64,000 nucleotides of DNA from Herbaspirillum aquaticum (GTDB lineage Bacteria > Pseudomonadota > Gammaproteobacteria > Burkholderiales > Burkholderiaceae_D): NCBI RefSeq assembly GCF_002213425.1, contig NZ_NJGV01000010.1, forward strand, positions 124,001 through 188,000, in the 5' to 3' direction. Position 1 is the stretch's first letter, and the number at the start of each line of letters is the position of its first letter. A program made the position numbers and the translations under genes. This document shows positions 23,131 through 34,300 of the stretch, piece after piece. Below the pieces are notes generated by a model that had not been told where the DNA came from, made no database searches, and saw only the letters and a program-made list of their open reading frames with translations.

Positions 23131-24354
23131 ATGTCGCATGACCGTCATTCCGAACTCGGCATCCACCCTCTCGGCGAGGGCGAGCCGCAACAGCGCCAGC
23201 AGATGATGAAACGCGCCCGGCTGGTGCTGGTCGTGGTGCTGGTATTGCTGGCCGCCGGTGCCGCGCGCACCCTCATCAGCCGCGCGGCCAACGCCCGTGC
23301 GCTGGAGGCCGGCACCGCTGAACGCGCCAAGATCTTCGTGCGGGTAGCGCCGGCACGCAGCAGCGCCGATGGCCAGACGCTGGCCCTGCCGGGCAGCCTG
23401 CAGGGCTTCGTGCAGTCGCCCATCTCGGCACGCTCGGGCGGCTACCTCAAGCGCTGGACCAAGGACATCGGATCGGAAGTGAAGAAGGGCGAACTGCTGG
23501 CCGAACTCGATACGCCTGAGATCGACCAGCAACTCTCGCAAGCCCTGGCCGCACGCCAACAAGCGGCCTCCAGCATGGAGCTGGCAAGGAGTTCGATGGC
23601 GCGCTGGGAAGCCCTGCGCAAGAAGGACGCCGTCTCCCAGCAGGAACTCGATGAACGCCGCAGCGCCTTTGCCCAGGCCAGTTCCAACCTGGCGGCGGCC
23701 GACGCCAACGTCGAGCGGCTGCGCCAGGTGGAAGGGTTCAAGCGCATCGTGGCACCGTTCTCGGGCATCATCACGCGCCGCAATGTGGATGTGGGCGACC
23801 TGATCGACCCGGGCGCGGGCCGTGCGCTGTTCGTGCTGTCGCAGACCGATCCGCTGCGGGTCTACGTCAATGTGCCGCAAGCCTACGCCAACCTGGTCAA
23901 GACGGGCCAGCAGGTGACGGTGACCCAGTCCGAACTGCGGGGACGCAAGTTCGAGGGCAAGGTGGCACGCACCGCTGGCTCCATCGATGCTGCCACGCGC
24001 TCGATGCAGATCGAGGTCACGCTCTCCAATGCCGACAACGCGCTGCTGCCTGGTGCCTTCGTGCAGGTGGAGCTGCCGTTGAAGCCCAGCGGCACGCTGC
24101 TGGTCGCGGCCGATACGCTGATGTTCCGGCGTGATGGCTCGCTGGTGGCGGCCGTGGATGAACAGAACAAGGTGCGCCTGAAGAAGGTCAGGCTGGGGCG
24201 CAATTTCGGCCTGACGGTGGAAGTGCTGGAGGGCTTGAAGGGCGATGAAAAACTGATCCTCAATCCTTCCGATTCGTTGGCTGAAGGCGACCAGGTCGAG
24301 CCCACACTGGAGCAGCCCAAGGACAAGGCCGCCGACAAGAAGGCCGCCTCATGA
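23131..24354 (+). CDS. RND periplasmic adaptor (membrane fusion protein)
   Basis: 407 residues. A membrane anchor lies at about residues 29-50 (LVLVVVLVLLAAGAARTL), followed by lipoyl half-motifs (SARSGGYLKRW and KRIVAPFSGIITRRNVDVGD), a coiled hairpin rich in Ala and Gln (about 130-190) and a beta-barrel. It links the permease to the outer-membrane channel. It starts three bases after the permease stop and overlaps the next gene by ATGA. The C-terminal tail is Lys/Ala-rich (KDKAADKKAAS). Confidence 0.93.
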   Translation: MSHDRHSELGIHPLGEGEPQQRQQMMKRARLVLVVVLVLLAAGAARTLISRAANARALEAGTAERAKIFVRVAPARSSADGQTLALPGSLQGFVQSPISARSGGYLKRWTKDIGSEVKKGELLAELDTPEIDQQLSQALAARQQAASSMELARSSMARWEALRKKDAVSQQELDERRSAFAQASSNLAAADANVERLRQVEGFKRIVAPFSGIITRRNVDVGDLIDPGAGRALFVLSQTDPLRVYVNVPQAYANLVKTGQQVTVTQSELRGRKFEGKVARTAGSIDAATRSMQIEVTLSNADNALLPGAFVQVELPLKPSGTLLVAADTLMFRRDGSLVAAVDEQNKVRLKKVRLGRNFGLTVEVLEGLKGDEKLILNPSDSLAEGDQVEPTLEQPKDKAADKKAAS

Positions 24355-25829
24355 GCCTGCCGCGCCGCCACAGCATCGCTATCGCCTTGGCCGCCGCCGT
24401 GTTGCTGGCCGCCTGCGCCAGCGGTCCCGACTACGTGCGGCCGCAGGTCGACATGCCCGCCGCCTGGACCCCGGAAGCCCCGTGGCGCGCCATGCAGCCG
24501 CAGGATGCCGCCCCGCGGGGCCCGTGGTGGGAGCGCTTCAACGATGCGCAACTCAATGCCCTGCAACAGCAGGCCCTGGCCGGCAACCAGACGCTGGCCA
24601 TCGCCAGTGCGCGGCTGGCGCAGGCGCGTGCGCAGCTCGATGTGGCGGGCGCGGCGCAGTTGCCCCAGCTGGGGATCAATACGCGTGCGGCACGCGCCCG
24701 CATCTCGGCCAACAGGCCACTGACCAACTACAACTCGCCCAACTTCTCGACCGTACAAAACGATTTCGCGCTGGGCTTGAATGTCAGTTACGAACTGGAC
24801 TTCTTCGGACGCGTGCGGCGTTCGGTAGAAGCGGCCACGGCCTCGGCCCAGCAATCGGCGGCGGACCTGGAAAATACCCGCCTGCTGCTGACGGCTGAAC
24901 TGGCCAGCAATTACTTCAACCTGCGCGAGCTGGACATCGAGCTGGACGTGGTCAGGCGTGCCATCGCGCTGCAGCGCAAGGCGCTGGATCTGGCCACTTC
25001 GCGCCACGACCTGGGGGCGACCTCAGGGCTGGACGTGGCCCAGCAGCAAGCCCTGCTGGACAACACGTTGACCCAGGTGGACCTGCTGGGCCGCCAGCGT
25101 GCGCAATACGAGCATGCCATCGCCACGCTGACCGGCACGCCGGCGCCCGCCTTCAGCCTGCCGCCGTCGCTGGCGCCCATCGCGCTGCCCGACATTCCGC
25201 TGGGCATCCCGTCGGACGTGCTGGAGCGCCGCCCGGACGTGGCTGCCGCAGAGCGCTCCATGGCCGCGGCCAATGCGCAGATCGGGGTGGCCAGCGCAGC
25301 CTTCTACCCCAGTTTCATGCTGCAGCCCGGTTATGGCGTGGACAGCCGCAACTGGGCCACGCTCTTCAATGCCCCCAGCGTGCTGTGGTCGCTGGGCGTG
25401 TCGGCCTCGCAGAGCCTGTTCGATGCCGGTCGCCTGCGCGCCGGTGTGGACTTCACCCAGGCCGGCTACAACGCCACCGTGGCGACCTATCGCCGCACCG
25501 TGCTGACCGCGATGCAGGAAGTGGAAGACGGCATCACCGGTATCGCTTCACTGGACCGCGCCTGGCGGCAATCGCAATCGGCCATTGCCAGTGCCCGCCG
25601 CGTACTGGAGATCGCCACCAGCCGTTACGAAGGCGGTGCCACGCCTTATCTCGATGTCATCACCGCCCAGCAGGCCCTGCTCAACAGCGAACGCCAGGCC
25701 GCGCAATTGATGGGGCAGCGGCTGCTGGTGTCGGTGTTCCTGATCAAGGCGCTGGGCGGGGACTGGCATGAGCGCCGTGAGCAAACGCCTCTTGTGCAAT
25801 CGAAAACTTTATCGCCTGAAGAGAGGTAG
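24351..25829 (+). CDS. Outer-membrane efflux lipoprotein, NodT family
   Basis: 492 residues with a lipoprotein signal ending in LLAACASGPDYVRP, the usual start of NodT-type channels. Two outer-membrane efflux repeats follow, with alpha-helical barrel segments and the family motif LERRPDVAAAERSMAAANAQIG at about 295-315. It forms the outer-membrane exit duct for the preceding RND pump; coupling to the adaptor is by a 4-base overlap. The last residues (TPLVQSKTLSPEER) extend beyond the usual end and may be dispensable. Confidence 0.93.
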   Translation: MSLPRRHSIAIALAAAVLLAACASGPDYVRPQVDMPAAWTPEAPWRAMQPQDAAPRGPWWERFNDAQLNALQQQALAGNQTLAIASARLAQARAQLDVAGAAQLPQLGINTRAARARISANRPLTNYNSPNFSTVQNDFALGLNVSYELDFFGRVRRSVEAATASAQQSAADLENTRLLLTAELASNYFNLRELDIELDVVRRAIALQRKALDLATSRHDLGATSGLDVAQQQALLDNTLTQVDLLGRQRAQYEHAIATLTGTPAPAFSLPPSLAPIALPDIPLGIPSDVLERRPDVAAAERSMAAANAQIGVASAAFYPSFMLQPGYGVDSRNWATLFNAPSVLWSLGVSASQSLFDAGRLRAGVDFTQAGYNATVATYRRTVLTAMQEVEDGITGIASLDRAWRQSQSAIASARRVLEIATSRYEGGATPYLDVITAQQALLNSERQAAQLMGQRLLVSVFLIKALGGDWHERREQTPLVQSKTLSPEER

Positions 25830-26008
25830 TGATCAGGTGGCCTGACCAGTTTGCACCGTGACCGATGCCTTTTCTGTCTGGCTTGTCAGCTTCGGGCAGG
25901 AAGCGGGCAATTGCCCCGTAAACGCCCGTGTAATCGGCGTTATGGCCGCTTCCTGACCTGCCTAGAATCGCTGGTGGAATCCATCACCAGCAGAACAACG
26001 AGGCAGAC

Positions 26009-27559
26009 ATGAACTGGTTCAACAACCTGAAGATCGCCAAGAAGCTCATTCTTTCCTTTGCGGCCGTCATCATCCTGACGGTCATTCTCGGCGTGTTTGC
26101 GATTCGCGAGTTGAAGGCGGTGAACCAGGCCTCCACCGACATGGCCACCAACTGGCTGCCCACGATCAAGGCGGCGCAGTCGATCCAGGCCTCGCTGCCG
26201 CGCATGCGCATTTCCGAGTTGCAGATGATCACGGCAGCCACTCCGGCCGAGCGTGAAGATGCGCTCAAGGCCATCAAGTCGCGCCTGGACATCCTGGCCA
26301 AGCAGCGCGCCACCTACGAAGCGCAGATTTCGGAATCGGAAGAGAAGCTGGCCTACGAAAAGTTCTCCAAGAGCTTCGCCACCTACCTGGAGATCGACAA
26401 GAAGCTCGCCGAGATTTCCGGTGAGGGCAAGGAAGAAGAAGCGCGCGCGATCTTCAAGGGCGACTCCAACAAGACCTTCCGCAGCATGCTGGAAAGCATG
26501 GACGAGATCATCAAGATCAACGACGCCGGCAGCACGCGCTCGGACCAGGCTGCCACCGATGTCTTCAATGCTGCGCGTGCCTGGATCATCGGCCTGCTGG
26601 CCGCCATCGTGGTGATCGCCTTCGGGCTGGCGCTGGCAGTGGCACGCGCGGTGTCGCGTCCGCTCAATGAGGCGGTGAGCGTGGCCGAGCGCGTGGCACA
26701 GGGTGACCTGACGGTGGACATCCGTTCCGACAGCAAGGATGAAACCGGCATGCTCATGCATTCCCTGCGCGCCATGAACGACAGCCTGCACAAGATCGTC
26801 AGCGAGGTGCGCTATGGCACCGATGCCATCACCACGGCCTCGCAGGAGATCGCCACCGGCAACCTGGACCTGTCCTCGCGCACCGAAGAGCAGGCCGGCT
26901 CCCTGGAAGAAACCGCCTCGGCCATGGAAGAACTGACGGCCACCGTCAAGCAGAACGCCGACAACGCGCGCCAGGCCAACCAGCTGGCCGCCTCGGCCTC
27001 GGACGTGGCCAGCCAGGGCGGTGAAGTGGTGGGCCAGGTGGTGCAGACCATGGAAGGCATCACCGAGAGCTCGAACCGCATTGCCGACATCATCACGGTG
27101 ATCGACGGCATCGCCTTCCAGACCAACATCCTGGCCTTGAATGCCGCCGTGGAAGCGGCCCGTGCCGGCGAGCAGGGACGCGGCTTTGCGGTGGTGGCCT
27201 CGGAAGTGCGTTCGCTGGCGCAGCGTTCGGCGTCTGCTGCCAAGGAGATCAAGCAGCTCATCGACGACTCGGTACAGAAGGTCGGTGCCGGCAGCGAGCT
27301 GGTCGAGCGTGCGGGTGCCACCATGAGCGAGGTGGTGGCCAGCGTCAAGCGCGTCACCGACGTGGTGGCCGAGATCAGCGCGGCCAGCAGCGAGCAGAGC
27401 ACCGGCATCGAGGAAATCAACCGCGCCATCACCCAGATGGATGAAGTGACCCAGCAGAATGCGGCGCTGGTCGAAGAAGCCGCCGCCGCCGCGCAGTCCT
27501 TGCAGGATCAGGCCGGGCGCTTGTCGCAGGTGGTGAGTGTGTTCAAGATCCAGCGTTGA
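26009..27559 (+). CDS. Methyl-accepting chemotaxis protein 2
   Basis: 516 residues. Two membrane helices (about 10-32 and 190-212) enclose a four-helix-bundle sensor domain, followed by a HAMP linker ([23 protein letters not shown]) and the signalling hairpin with the standard tip ([20 protein letters not shown]). No C-terminal CheR pentapeptide. GAGGCAGAC precedes the ATG. It lies between two efflux systems but is separately transcribed; the next gene is convergent. The ligand is unknown. Confidence 0.94.
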   Translation: MNWFNNLKIAKKLILSFAAVIILTVILGVFAIRELKAVNQASTDMATNWLPTIKAAQSIQASLPRMRISELQMITAATPAEREDALKAIKSRLDILAKQRATYEAQISESEEKLAYEKFSKSFATYLEIDKKLAEISGEGKEEEARAIFKGDSNKTFRSMLESMDEIIKINDAGSTRSDQAATDVFNAARAWIIGLLAAIVVIAFGLALAVARAVSRPLNEAVSVAERVAQGDLTVDIRSDSKDETGMLMHSLRAMNDSLHKIVSEVRYGTDAITTASQEIATGNLDLSSRTEEQAGSLEETASAMEELTATVKQNADNARQANQLAASASDVASQGGEVVGQVVQTMEGITESSNRIADIITVIDGIAFQTNILALNAAVEAARAGEQGRGFAVVASEVRSLAQRSASAAKEIKQLIDDSVQKVGAGSELVERAGATMSEVVASVKRVTDVVAEISAASSEQSTGIEEINRAITQMDEVTQQNAALVEEAAAAAQSLQDQAGRLSQVVSVFKIQR

Positions 27560-27641
27560 GGCGGGTTCGGCGGGGCGTGCTTCAGCAGGCTCCGCCGAAC
27601 GTAATTCATGGTTACGCCGTCCATATATACCGTATATGCCG

Positions 27642-27680
27642 CACCCTCCATTCATTCCAATCCGGAATGAATGGAGGGTG
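27642..27680. terminator. Perfect 17-bp hairpin, probable bidirectional terminator
   Basis: CACCCTCCATTCATTCC and GGAATGAATGGAGGGTG pair perfectly across a five-base loop, just before the stop of the convergent baeR gene and 80 bases after the chemoreceptor stop. There is only a short TCTTTC tail, so termination is inferred mainly from position and stem strength. A smaller CATATA-N5-TATATG inverted repeat lies at 27622-27638. Confidence 0.6.
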
Positions 27681-27684
27681 TCTT

Positions 27685-28428
27685 TCATTCCGGTGGAAAC
27701 GCGAAGCAATAACCCACGCCATACACCGCCTGGATGGCATTGTGTCCGGGGAAGCAGGGTTCGAGCTTGCGGCGCAGGTTCTTGATGTGGGTGTCGATGG
27801 CGCGATCGGTGACCGGGCGGTCGTCATCGTGCAGGTGATTGAGCAGCTGTTCCCGCGAAAACACCTGGCCCGGCGCGGCGGCGAAGGTCTTGAGCAGCCG
27901 CAGTTCCAGCGGCGTCAGGTTGAGCGGCTCGCCGCGTACGCTGGCCTGGTGGCGGGTCTCGTCGATGACCAGCGGCGAGCTGCCCTGCGGCGGCGGTTCC
28001 GCTTGTGCTGAACGCTGTACGGATGCATTGCGCCTGAGCATGGACTTGACCCGTGCCACGATCTCGCGCGGCGAAAACGGTGTCTTGCCGATGTAGTCAT
28101 CGGCCCCCAGCTCCAGGCCGCGCAGGCGGTCTTCTTCCTCGGCGCGGGCCGTCAGCATCAGTACCGGCACGTCCGAGAAGGTGCGCAACTGGCGGCAGAT
28201 TTCCCACCCATCCATCCCCGGCAACATGATGTCGAGCAGGATCAGGTCCGGCCGCTGCGCCCGGACTGCATCCAGCGCCGCATCCCCGCGCGCCACATGG
28301 CGTGAGTCATAGCCGGCCACGGCCAGGTATTTCTGCAGCAGTTCAGCCAGCTTGGGCTCGTCCTCGACGATGAGGATGTCGGCCCGCTCGGGCGCAGTGA
28401 ACAGGAAATCTTCGTTGGGCCCGCTCAT
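27685..28428 (-). CDS. baeR: BaeR-like response regulator (OmpR/PhoB family)
   Basis: 247 residues: receiver domain with ILIVEDEP, phosphoacceptor Asp in [10 protein letters not shown] and a winged-helix output domain ending in [14 protein letters not shown] and AVYGVGYCF. The wording [17 protein letters not shown] closely follows E. coli BaeR. One oddity is [13 protein letters not shown], where the conserved Lys-Pro is interrupted by Thr. It overlaps the upstream kinase gene by 4 bases. BaeSR systems respond to envelope stress and turn on RND pumps; the divergent RND operon at 30106 is the natural candidate target. Confidence 0.87.
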   Translation of the reverse strand: MSGPNEDFLFTAPERADILIVEDEPKLAELLQKYLAVAGYDSRHVARGDAALDAVRAQRPDLILLDIMLPGMDGWEICRQLRTFSDVPVLMLTARAEEEDRLRGLELGADDYIGKTPFSPREIVARVKSMLRRNASVQRSAQAEPPPQGSSPLVIDETRHQASVRGEPLNLTPLELRLLKTFAAAPGQVFSREQLLNHLHDDDRPVTDRAIDTHIKNLRRKLEPCFPGHNAIQAVYGVGYCFAFPPE

Positions 28429-29879
28429 GCCATGTCTCCCTCATCGTCCAGGCGGGCCGGCAGCACCACCGCGACCCGCAGTCCGCCCAGGGGGGATGCC
28501 GTGGCCCCGATGGTCCCCTGGTGCGCATCAACGATGCGGCGGCAGATCGCCAGGCCCAGCCCGGCGCCGCCACTGGCGCGGTTGCGCGAGGCCTCGACCC
28601 GGAAGAAGCGCTCGAACAGGCGCGCCATCACCTCAGGGGGCACGCCCGGTTCGCTGTCATCGAAGACCAGGTGCCAGTGCTGTTGCAGCAGTTGCGCATG
28701 CACCTGCAGGCGGCCCCCGCTGTCGGTGTAGCGCAGGCTGTTTTCGAAGAGGTTGTTGAACAGTTGCTGAAGACGCGCTGCGTCGGCATGCACCGGCATG
28801 GCGGCGGGCAGGGTGCAGCTCAGCGTCATGCCGCGCTGGCTGAAGCGCTCGGCATAGATCGCCGCGCTGTCGCGCAGCAGCGGCGCCAGGTCGATGTCGG
28901 TGCGGCGATAGGTGAGGGCACCGGCATCGGCCAGCGACAGATCGTAGAGGTCGCCGACCAGCTTGTTGAGATGCTCCACCTCGCTCTTGAGCGAGCGCAG
29001 CGTTTGCGCATCGGGCTGCAGTACGCCATCTTCCAGGGCTTCGAGCTGGCCGTTGAGGATGCCCAAGGGGGTGCGCAATTCATGCGAGACATCAGCCATG
29101 AACTCGCGCCGCAGTTTCTCGTTGCGTTCCAGGGTCATGGCCAGCTGGTTGAAGTCCTGGGCCAGCATGCCCACTTCGTCGCCCGATTCCACTTCCACCC
29201 GGATCGCGTAATCGCCGCCGGCCAGCCGGTGCGTGGCACGCGCCACGCGGGTGAGGGGACGGGTCAGCACCCCCGAGATGCGCACCACCAGGAAGGCGGC
29301 CAGCATCACGGCTACCACCGCAATGATGATCTGCGCCAGGAACTGGCTTTGCTGGAACCGCAGGTCGATGGAGCCGATGACGCTCTCGAAGGGCGTCTGC
29401 GCGACCCAGCCGACGATGACGTCATCCTGCAGCAGCGGGCTCAGCCGCGCATCAGGACCGACCGCGGGATAGCCGATCACCAATTGGCGGCGGGCATCAA
29501 GCAGCGAAAAGCGCAGGGTTGCACCGGTCAGGTCGGAGGGGGTGAAGGTGGGGCCTGAAGCGCGTACTGCACCGCCATGTTCGACGATGGCCGGCTTCAT
29601 CAATTCGAACCAGGCGCGCGGATTGTCGCGCAGGAACTCCCAGTTGCCGTGCTCGCGATAGGCCTGCTCCAGGCGCGGCACCATGTCTTCCATGCGCTGC
29701 TGGGCCTGCTCGTTGAGATAGCCGAGGAAGTCGCGGTTGAAGATGTAATGCCCCGCGCCATTGATGGCTGCGATCACCACCACGATCAGCGCCAGCATCG
29801 CATAGAAGAGCTTCAGGCGAATGTTGGCGCGATAGAAGAAGCGGTCGGTCAGCTCGGCGATCGAGTGGGCGATGGACAT
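28425..29879 (-). CDS. baeS: BaeS-like sensor histidine kinase
   Basis: 484 residues with two membrane helices (about 23-45 and 185-207) flanking a periplasmic sensor domain, a HAMP domain, the H-box [16 protein letters not shown] and an HATPase_c domain. The G1 box is DDSEPGVP, with Ser-Glu in place of the common Gly; this variant is typical of BaeS relatives. It phosphorylates the overlapping response regulator. The start is at 29879, facing away from the RND operon that begins at 30106, a shared control region of about 225 bases. Confidence 0.88.
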   Translation of the reverse strand: MSIAHSIAELTDRFFYRANIRLKLFYAMLALIVVVIAAINGAGHYIFNRDFLGYLNEQAQQRMEDMVPRLEQAYREHGNWEFLRDNPRAWFELMKPAIVEHGGAVRASGPTFTPSDLTGATLRFSLLDARRQLVIGYPAVGPDARLSPLLQDDVIVGWVAQTPFESVIGSIDLRFQQSQFLAQIIIAVVAVMLAAFLVVRISGVLTRPLTRVARATHRLAGGDYAIRVEVESGDEVGMLAQDFNQLAMTLERNEKLRREFMADVSHELRTPLGILNGQLEALEDGVLQPDAQTLRSLKSEVEHLNKLVGDLYDLSLADAGALTYRRTDIDLAPLLRDSAAIYAERFSQRGMTLSCTLPAAMPVHADAARLQQLFNNLFENSLRYTDSGGRLQVHAQLLQQHWHLVFDDSEPGVPPEVMARLFERFFRVEASRNRASGGAGLGLAICRRIVDAHQGTIGATASPLGGLRVAVVLPARLDDEGDMA

Positions 29880-30105
29880 GGGATGCAGCAGGCGGTCGGT
29901 GGAATCAGGCCAGAGCTTATCAAGAACGGGGCCGGTGGTGGCGCATCAGGGGCCGATGTGACGCGCGCTGTTGCAGGGCGGACATACTGCCGCGCTTGCT
30001 CATTTTTCCCTCACATTTGTTGCCGATAATCGCAGGTCCGATAGCTCATTGCGCCCGGAACCCGCGCCCGTGGCGGCTGGCGGACGGGCAGAAAGCCACC
30101 CGATC

Positions 30106-31386
30106 ATGCACGAAATCCTCATCCTTGCCCGCCGTCCGGGGCGCAGTTCCTCCACCGCAGCCCGCCTGGCGCTGTCGCTGGTGCTGGTGGCCGTCCTTGG
30201 CGCCTGCTCCAAATCCGGCGACCAGCCCAAGCCTGCCGCCCAGTCCGAAGTCGGCTACATCGTCGTCAAAGCCCAGCACCAGGCGCTGACCACCGAGCTG
30301 CCCGGCCGCACCACGGCCTACCTGGCGGCCGATATCCGTCCGCAGGTCGGCGGCATCATCCAGAAGCGCCTGTTCAAGGAAGGCAGCAACGTCAAGGCCG
30401 GCCAGCCGCTGTACCAGATCGATCCGGCCAGCTACCAGGCCGCCTACGACAGTGCCAAGGCTTCCCTGCTCAAGGCACAGGCCACGCTGGCTTCCTCGAA
30501 GCTGAAGGCCGACCGTTATGCCGAGCTGAACAAGATCGACGCCGTCTCCAAGCAGGACAACGACGACGCCCAGAGTACGTTGCGCCAGAACCAGGCCGAC
30601 GTGGAAGTGCAGAAGGCCGCCGTGCAGACGGCGGCCATCAACCTGCAGCACACGAAGATCCTCTCGCCCATTTCGGGCCGCATCGAAAAATCCAGCGTCA
30701 CCCCCGGCGCGCTGGTGACGGCCAGCCAGACCACCGCACTGACCACGGTGCAACAGATCGATCCGATCTACGTCGACGTGACGCAATCCACCGTGGACCT
30801 GCTGCGCCTGCGCCGCGAACTGGCCAGCGGCCAGATCAAAAGGAGCGGTGACAATGCCGCCCAGGTCAAGATCCTGCTGGAAGACGGCTCCACCTATGAG
30901 CGCACCGGCAAGCTCGAATTCACGGGCCTGTCGGTCGATACCGGCACCGGCATGATCACGCTGCGCGCGGTGGTACCGAATCCGGACGGGGTGCTGCTGC
31001 CCGGCGCCTACGTGCGTGCGGTGCTGGAAGAAGGCGTGGATGAACACGCGCTGCTGGTGCCGCAGAAGGCCGTCAGCCGCGACCAGACCGGCGCGGCCAC
31101 CGCCCTGGTGTTGGGTGCCGACGGCAAGGTTCAGCAGCGCCTGGTGACTGTGGCACGCGCCGTGGGCAACAACTGGTGGGTCAGCAAGGGCTTGCAGCAA
31201 GGCGACAAGCTCATCGTCGATGGCTTGCAGAAGGTACGCACCGGCGACACACCGCGCGCCATCGACATCACGGACAGCCTGCAAAAGGACCTGGCGCGTG
31301 AAGCCGCTGCGGCGGCCGCCGATCCCTCGCTGGGCGGTGATGCCGACCCGGCCGCTGCCCCGGCCACCAGCGCCCCGGCGAAGTAA
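30106..31386 (+). CDS. RND periplasmic adaptor lipoprotein (AcrA/MexA family)
   Basis: 426 residues with a lipoprotein signal ending LGACSKSGD (lipidated Cys about residue 35). Motifs match AcrA and MexA: PGRTTAYLAADIRPQVGGII, the lipoyl segment ILSPISGRIEKSSVTPGALV, and the IDPIYVDVTQS strand. The ATG at 30106 is preferred since the open frame upstream lacks export features. The C-terminal end is Ala/Pro-rich and variable. It is the first gene of an adaptor-permease-outer membrane operon, divergent from baeS. Confidence 0.94.
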   Translation: MHEILILARRPGRSSSTAARLALSLVLVAVLGACSKSGDQPKPAAQSEVGYIVVKAQHQALTTELPGRTTAYLAADIRPQVGGIIQKRLFKEGSNVKAGQPLYQIDPASYQAAYDSAKASLLKAQATLASSKLKADRYAELNKIDAVSKQDNDDAQSTLRQNQADVEVQKAAVQTAAINLQHTKILSPISGRIEKSSVTPGALVTASQTTALTTVQQIDPIYVDVTQSTVDLLRLRRELASGQIKRSGDNAAQVKILLEDGSTYERTGKLEFTGLSVDTGTGMITLRAVVPNPDGVLLPGAYVRAVLEEGVDEHALLVPQKAVSRDQTGAATALVLGADGKVQQRLVTVARAVGNNWWVSKGLQQGDKLIVDGLQKVRTGDTPRAIDITDSLQKDLAREAAAAAADPSLGGDADPAAAPATSAPAK

Positions 31387-31397
31387 GCGAGGCACAC

Positions 31398-34300
31398 ATG
31401 GCACGTTTCTTTATCGACCGGCCCATCTTCGCGTGGGTCATCGCCATCATCATCATGCTGGGCGGGATGATGTCGATCCGCTCGCTGTCGCTGGAGCAGT
31501 ATCCGGACATCGCGCCTCCCAAGGTCAACATCAAGGCCACCTACACCGGTGCCTCGGCCAAGACCCTGGAAGACTCGGTGACCCAGGTCATCGAGCAGCA
31601 GATGAAGGGCCTGGACAACCTGCAATACATGTCGGCCAGCTCCAGTTCGGCCGGCAGCGCCACGGTGGCGCTGACCTTCACCGCCGGTACCAATCCGGAC
31701 GTGGCCCAGATGCAGGTGCAGAACAAGCTGCAGCAGGTCACGGCACGCCTGCCGCAGGCGGTGCAGAACAATGGCGTGACCGTCACCAAGGCGTCGACCG
31801 ACATCCTCATGGTGCTGTCGCTGACCTCGGATGATCCGCGCATCACCAGCATCGACATCGGCGACTTCATCAGCAGCACGCTGACCGATCAGATCAGCCG
31901 CGTGGAAGGCGTGGGCGACGTGACCGCCTTCGGCACCAATTACGCGATGCGCATCTGGATCGATCCGGCCAAGCTGCAGAAGTACGCGCTGATGCCGTCC
32001 GATGTCACCAGTGCGCTCGAAGCGCAGAACACCGAAGTGTCGGCCGGCGAGATCGGCGCATTGCCGGCGCAACCGGGGCAGCAGATCAACGCCACCATCA
32101 CGGCGCGCAGCAAGCTGACCACGCCGGATGAATTCCGCAACATCATCGTCAAGTCTTCCGCCGATGGTTCGGTGGTGAAACTCTCTGACGTGGCCCGCGT
32201 GGAGCTGGGTGGCGAGAGCTACCAGGTGGCCTCGCAGCAGAACGGCAAGCCGTCCTCGGCGCTGGCGATCCAGCTGGCCACCGGCGCCAATGCACTGGCC
32301 ACGGCGGATGCGGTCAAGAAGAAGATGGCTGAGCTGGAGCCCTACTTCCCGGCCTCCATGAAGCTCAAGACCAACATCGCCTACGACACCACGCCCTTCG
32401 TGCGCGTGTCCTTGGAAGAAGTGGTCAAGACCCTGATCGAAGCCATCGTGCTGGTGGTGCTGATCATGTACCTGTTCCTGCAGAACATCCGCGCCACCTT
32501 CATTCCGGCCATCACGGTGCCGGTGGTGCTGCTGGGGACCTTCGGCATCCTGGCCATGTTCGGCTATTCCATCAACACCCTGACCATGTTCGGGATGGTG
32601 CTGGCCATCGGCTTGCTGGTGGACGATGCCATCGTGGTGGTGGAGAACGTCGAGCGTTTGATGAGCGAAGAGAAGCTCAGTCCCAAGGAAGCCACGCGCA
32701 AGTCCATGCAGGAAATCACCGGTGCGCTGGTGGGTATCGCCATGGTGCTGTCGGCGGTGTTCATCCCGATGGCCTTCTTCGGCGGATCGACCGGCGTGAT
32801 CTATCGCCAGTTCTCCATCACCATCGTCTCGGCCATGGCCTTGTCGGTGATGGTGGCGCTGACCCTGACGCCGGCCCTGTGCGCCACGCTGCTCAAGCCG
32901 CATGCGAGTGGCCACGTGCAGCAAGGAAAATTCTTTACCTGGTTCAACCTCACCTTTGACCGCAACGCCACCCGCTACCAGGGCGGTGTCGGTGGCCTGC
33001 TCAAGCGCGGCAAGCGCGGTCTGCTGATGTATGCGCTGATCGCCGTGGCGATGGCGGTGCTGTTCATGCGCCTGCCCACGTCCTTCCTGCCGGAAGAAGA
33101 CCAGGGCGTGCTGATGGCCCAGATCCAGTTGCCCACGGGCGCAACCGCCGAGCAGACCGCGACCGTCGTGAAGACCGTGCAGGAATACTTCATGAACAAG
33201 CCCGAGTCGGTCGAATCGGTACTGGCCATCGTCGGTGCCGGTGTGGGCGGCAACAGCCAGAACGGTGCGCGTGCCTTCATCCGCTTGAAGGAGTGGGACC
33301 AGCGTACCGGTACCGGGCAGTCGGCTTCCGAACTGGTGCGCATGGCCAACGCAGACTTGTCCAAGATCCGCGGCGCGCGCGTGTTCCTGATGAACCCGCC
33401 TGCGGTGCGCGGCCTGGGACAGAGTTCCGGCTTCGACCTGGAATTGAAGGATGTGGGCGGTGTGGGCCACGATGCGCTGTTGAAGGCGCGTGACCAGTTC
33501 CTGCAACTGGCGCGCAGCAACGCGCTGCTGGCCAACGTGCGCACCACCGGCTTGGACGACACGCCGCAATTGCGCGTGGCCATCGATGACCGCAAGGCCG
33601 ATGCGCTGTCGATTGCCACCTCCGACATCAATGCCACCTTGGCCACGGCCATGGGCGGCACTTACGTCAATGACTTCCTCAGCAACGGACGCGTCAAGAA
33701 GGTCTATGTGCAGGGCGACTCCGCCTTCCGCATGCAGGCCGAAGACCTGAACCGCTGGTACGTGCGCAACTCGGCCAGCCAGATGGTGCCTTTCTCGGCC
33801 TTCATGAGCAGCAAGTGGACCTATGGCCCGTCGCTGCTGGAGCGTTACAACGGCGTATCTTCCTTCGAGATCGTCGGTGAACCGGCAGCGGGCGTGAGCT
33901 CGGGCACGGCCATGGCCGAAGTGGAAAAGCTGGTGGCGCAACTGCCGGCCGGCATCGGTTTCGAGTGGACCGGTTCGTCCTACCAGGAGCGGCTCTCGGG
34001 CAACCAGGCGCCGATGCTGTATGCGATTTCCATCCTCTTCGTGTTCCTCTGCCTGGCCGCCCTCTATGAGAGCTGGTCGGTGCCCTTCGCGGTGATCCTG
34101 GCGGTGCCGCTGGGCATCGTCGGGACGGTGCTGCTGACGGGCATTTTCGGCATGTCCAACGACGTGTATTTCCAGGTGGGGCTGCTGACCACCGTGGGCC
34201 TGTCGGCCAAGAACGCGATCCTCATCGTGGAATTCGCCAAGCAATTGCACGAGTCCGGAAAGAGCCTGCGGGACGCGACCCTGGAAGCGGTGCAGCTGCG

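Noticed and set aside
25830-26008. Sigma-28 promoter before chemoreceptor 2
   Set aside because: A TAAA is present, but the matching GCCGATAA element at the right distance is not.
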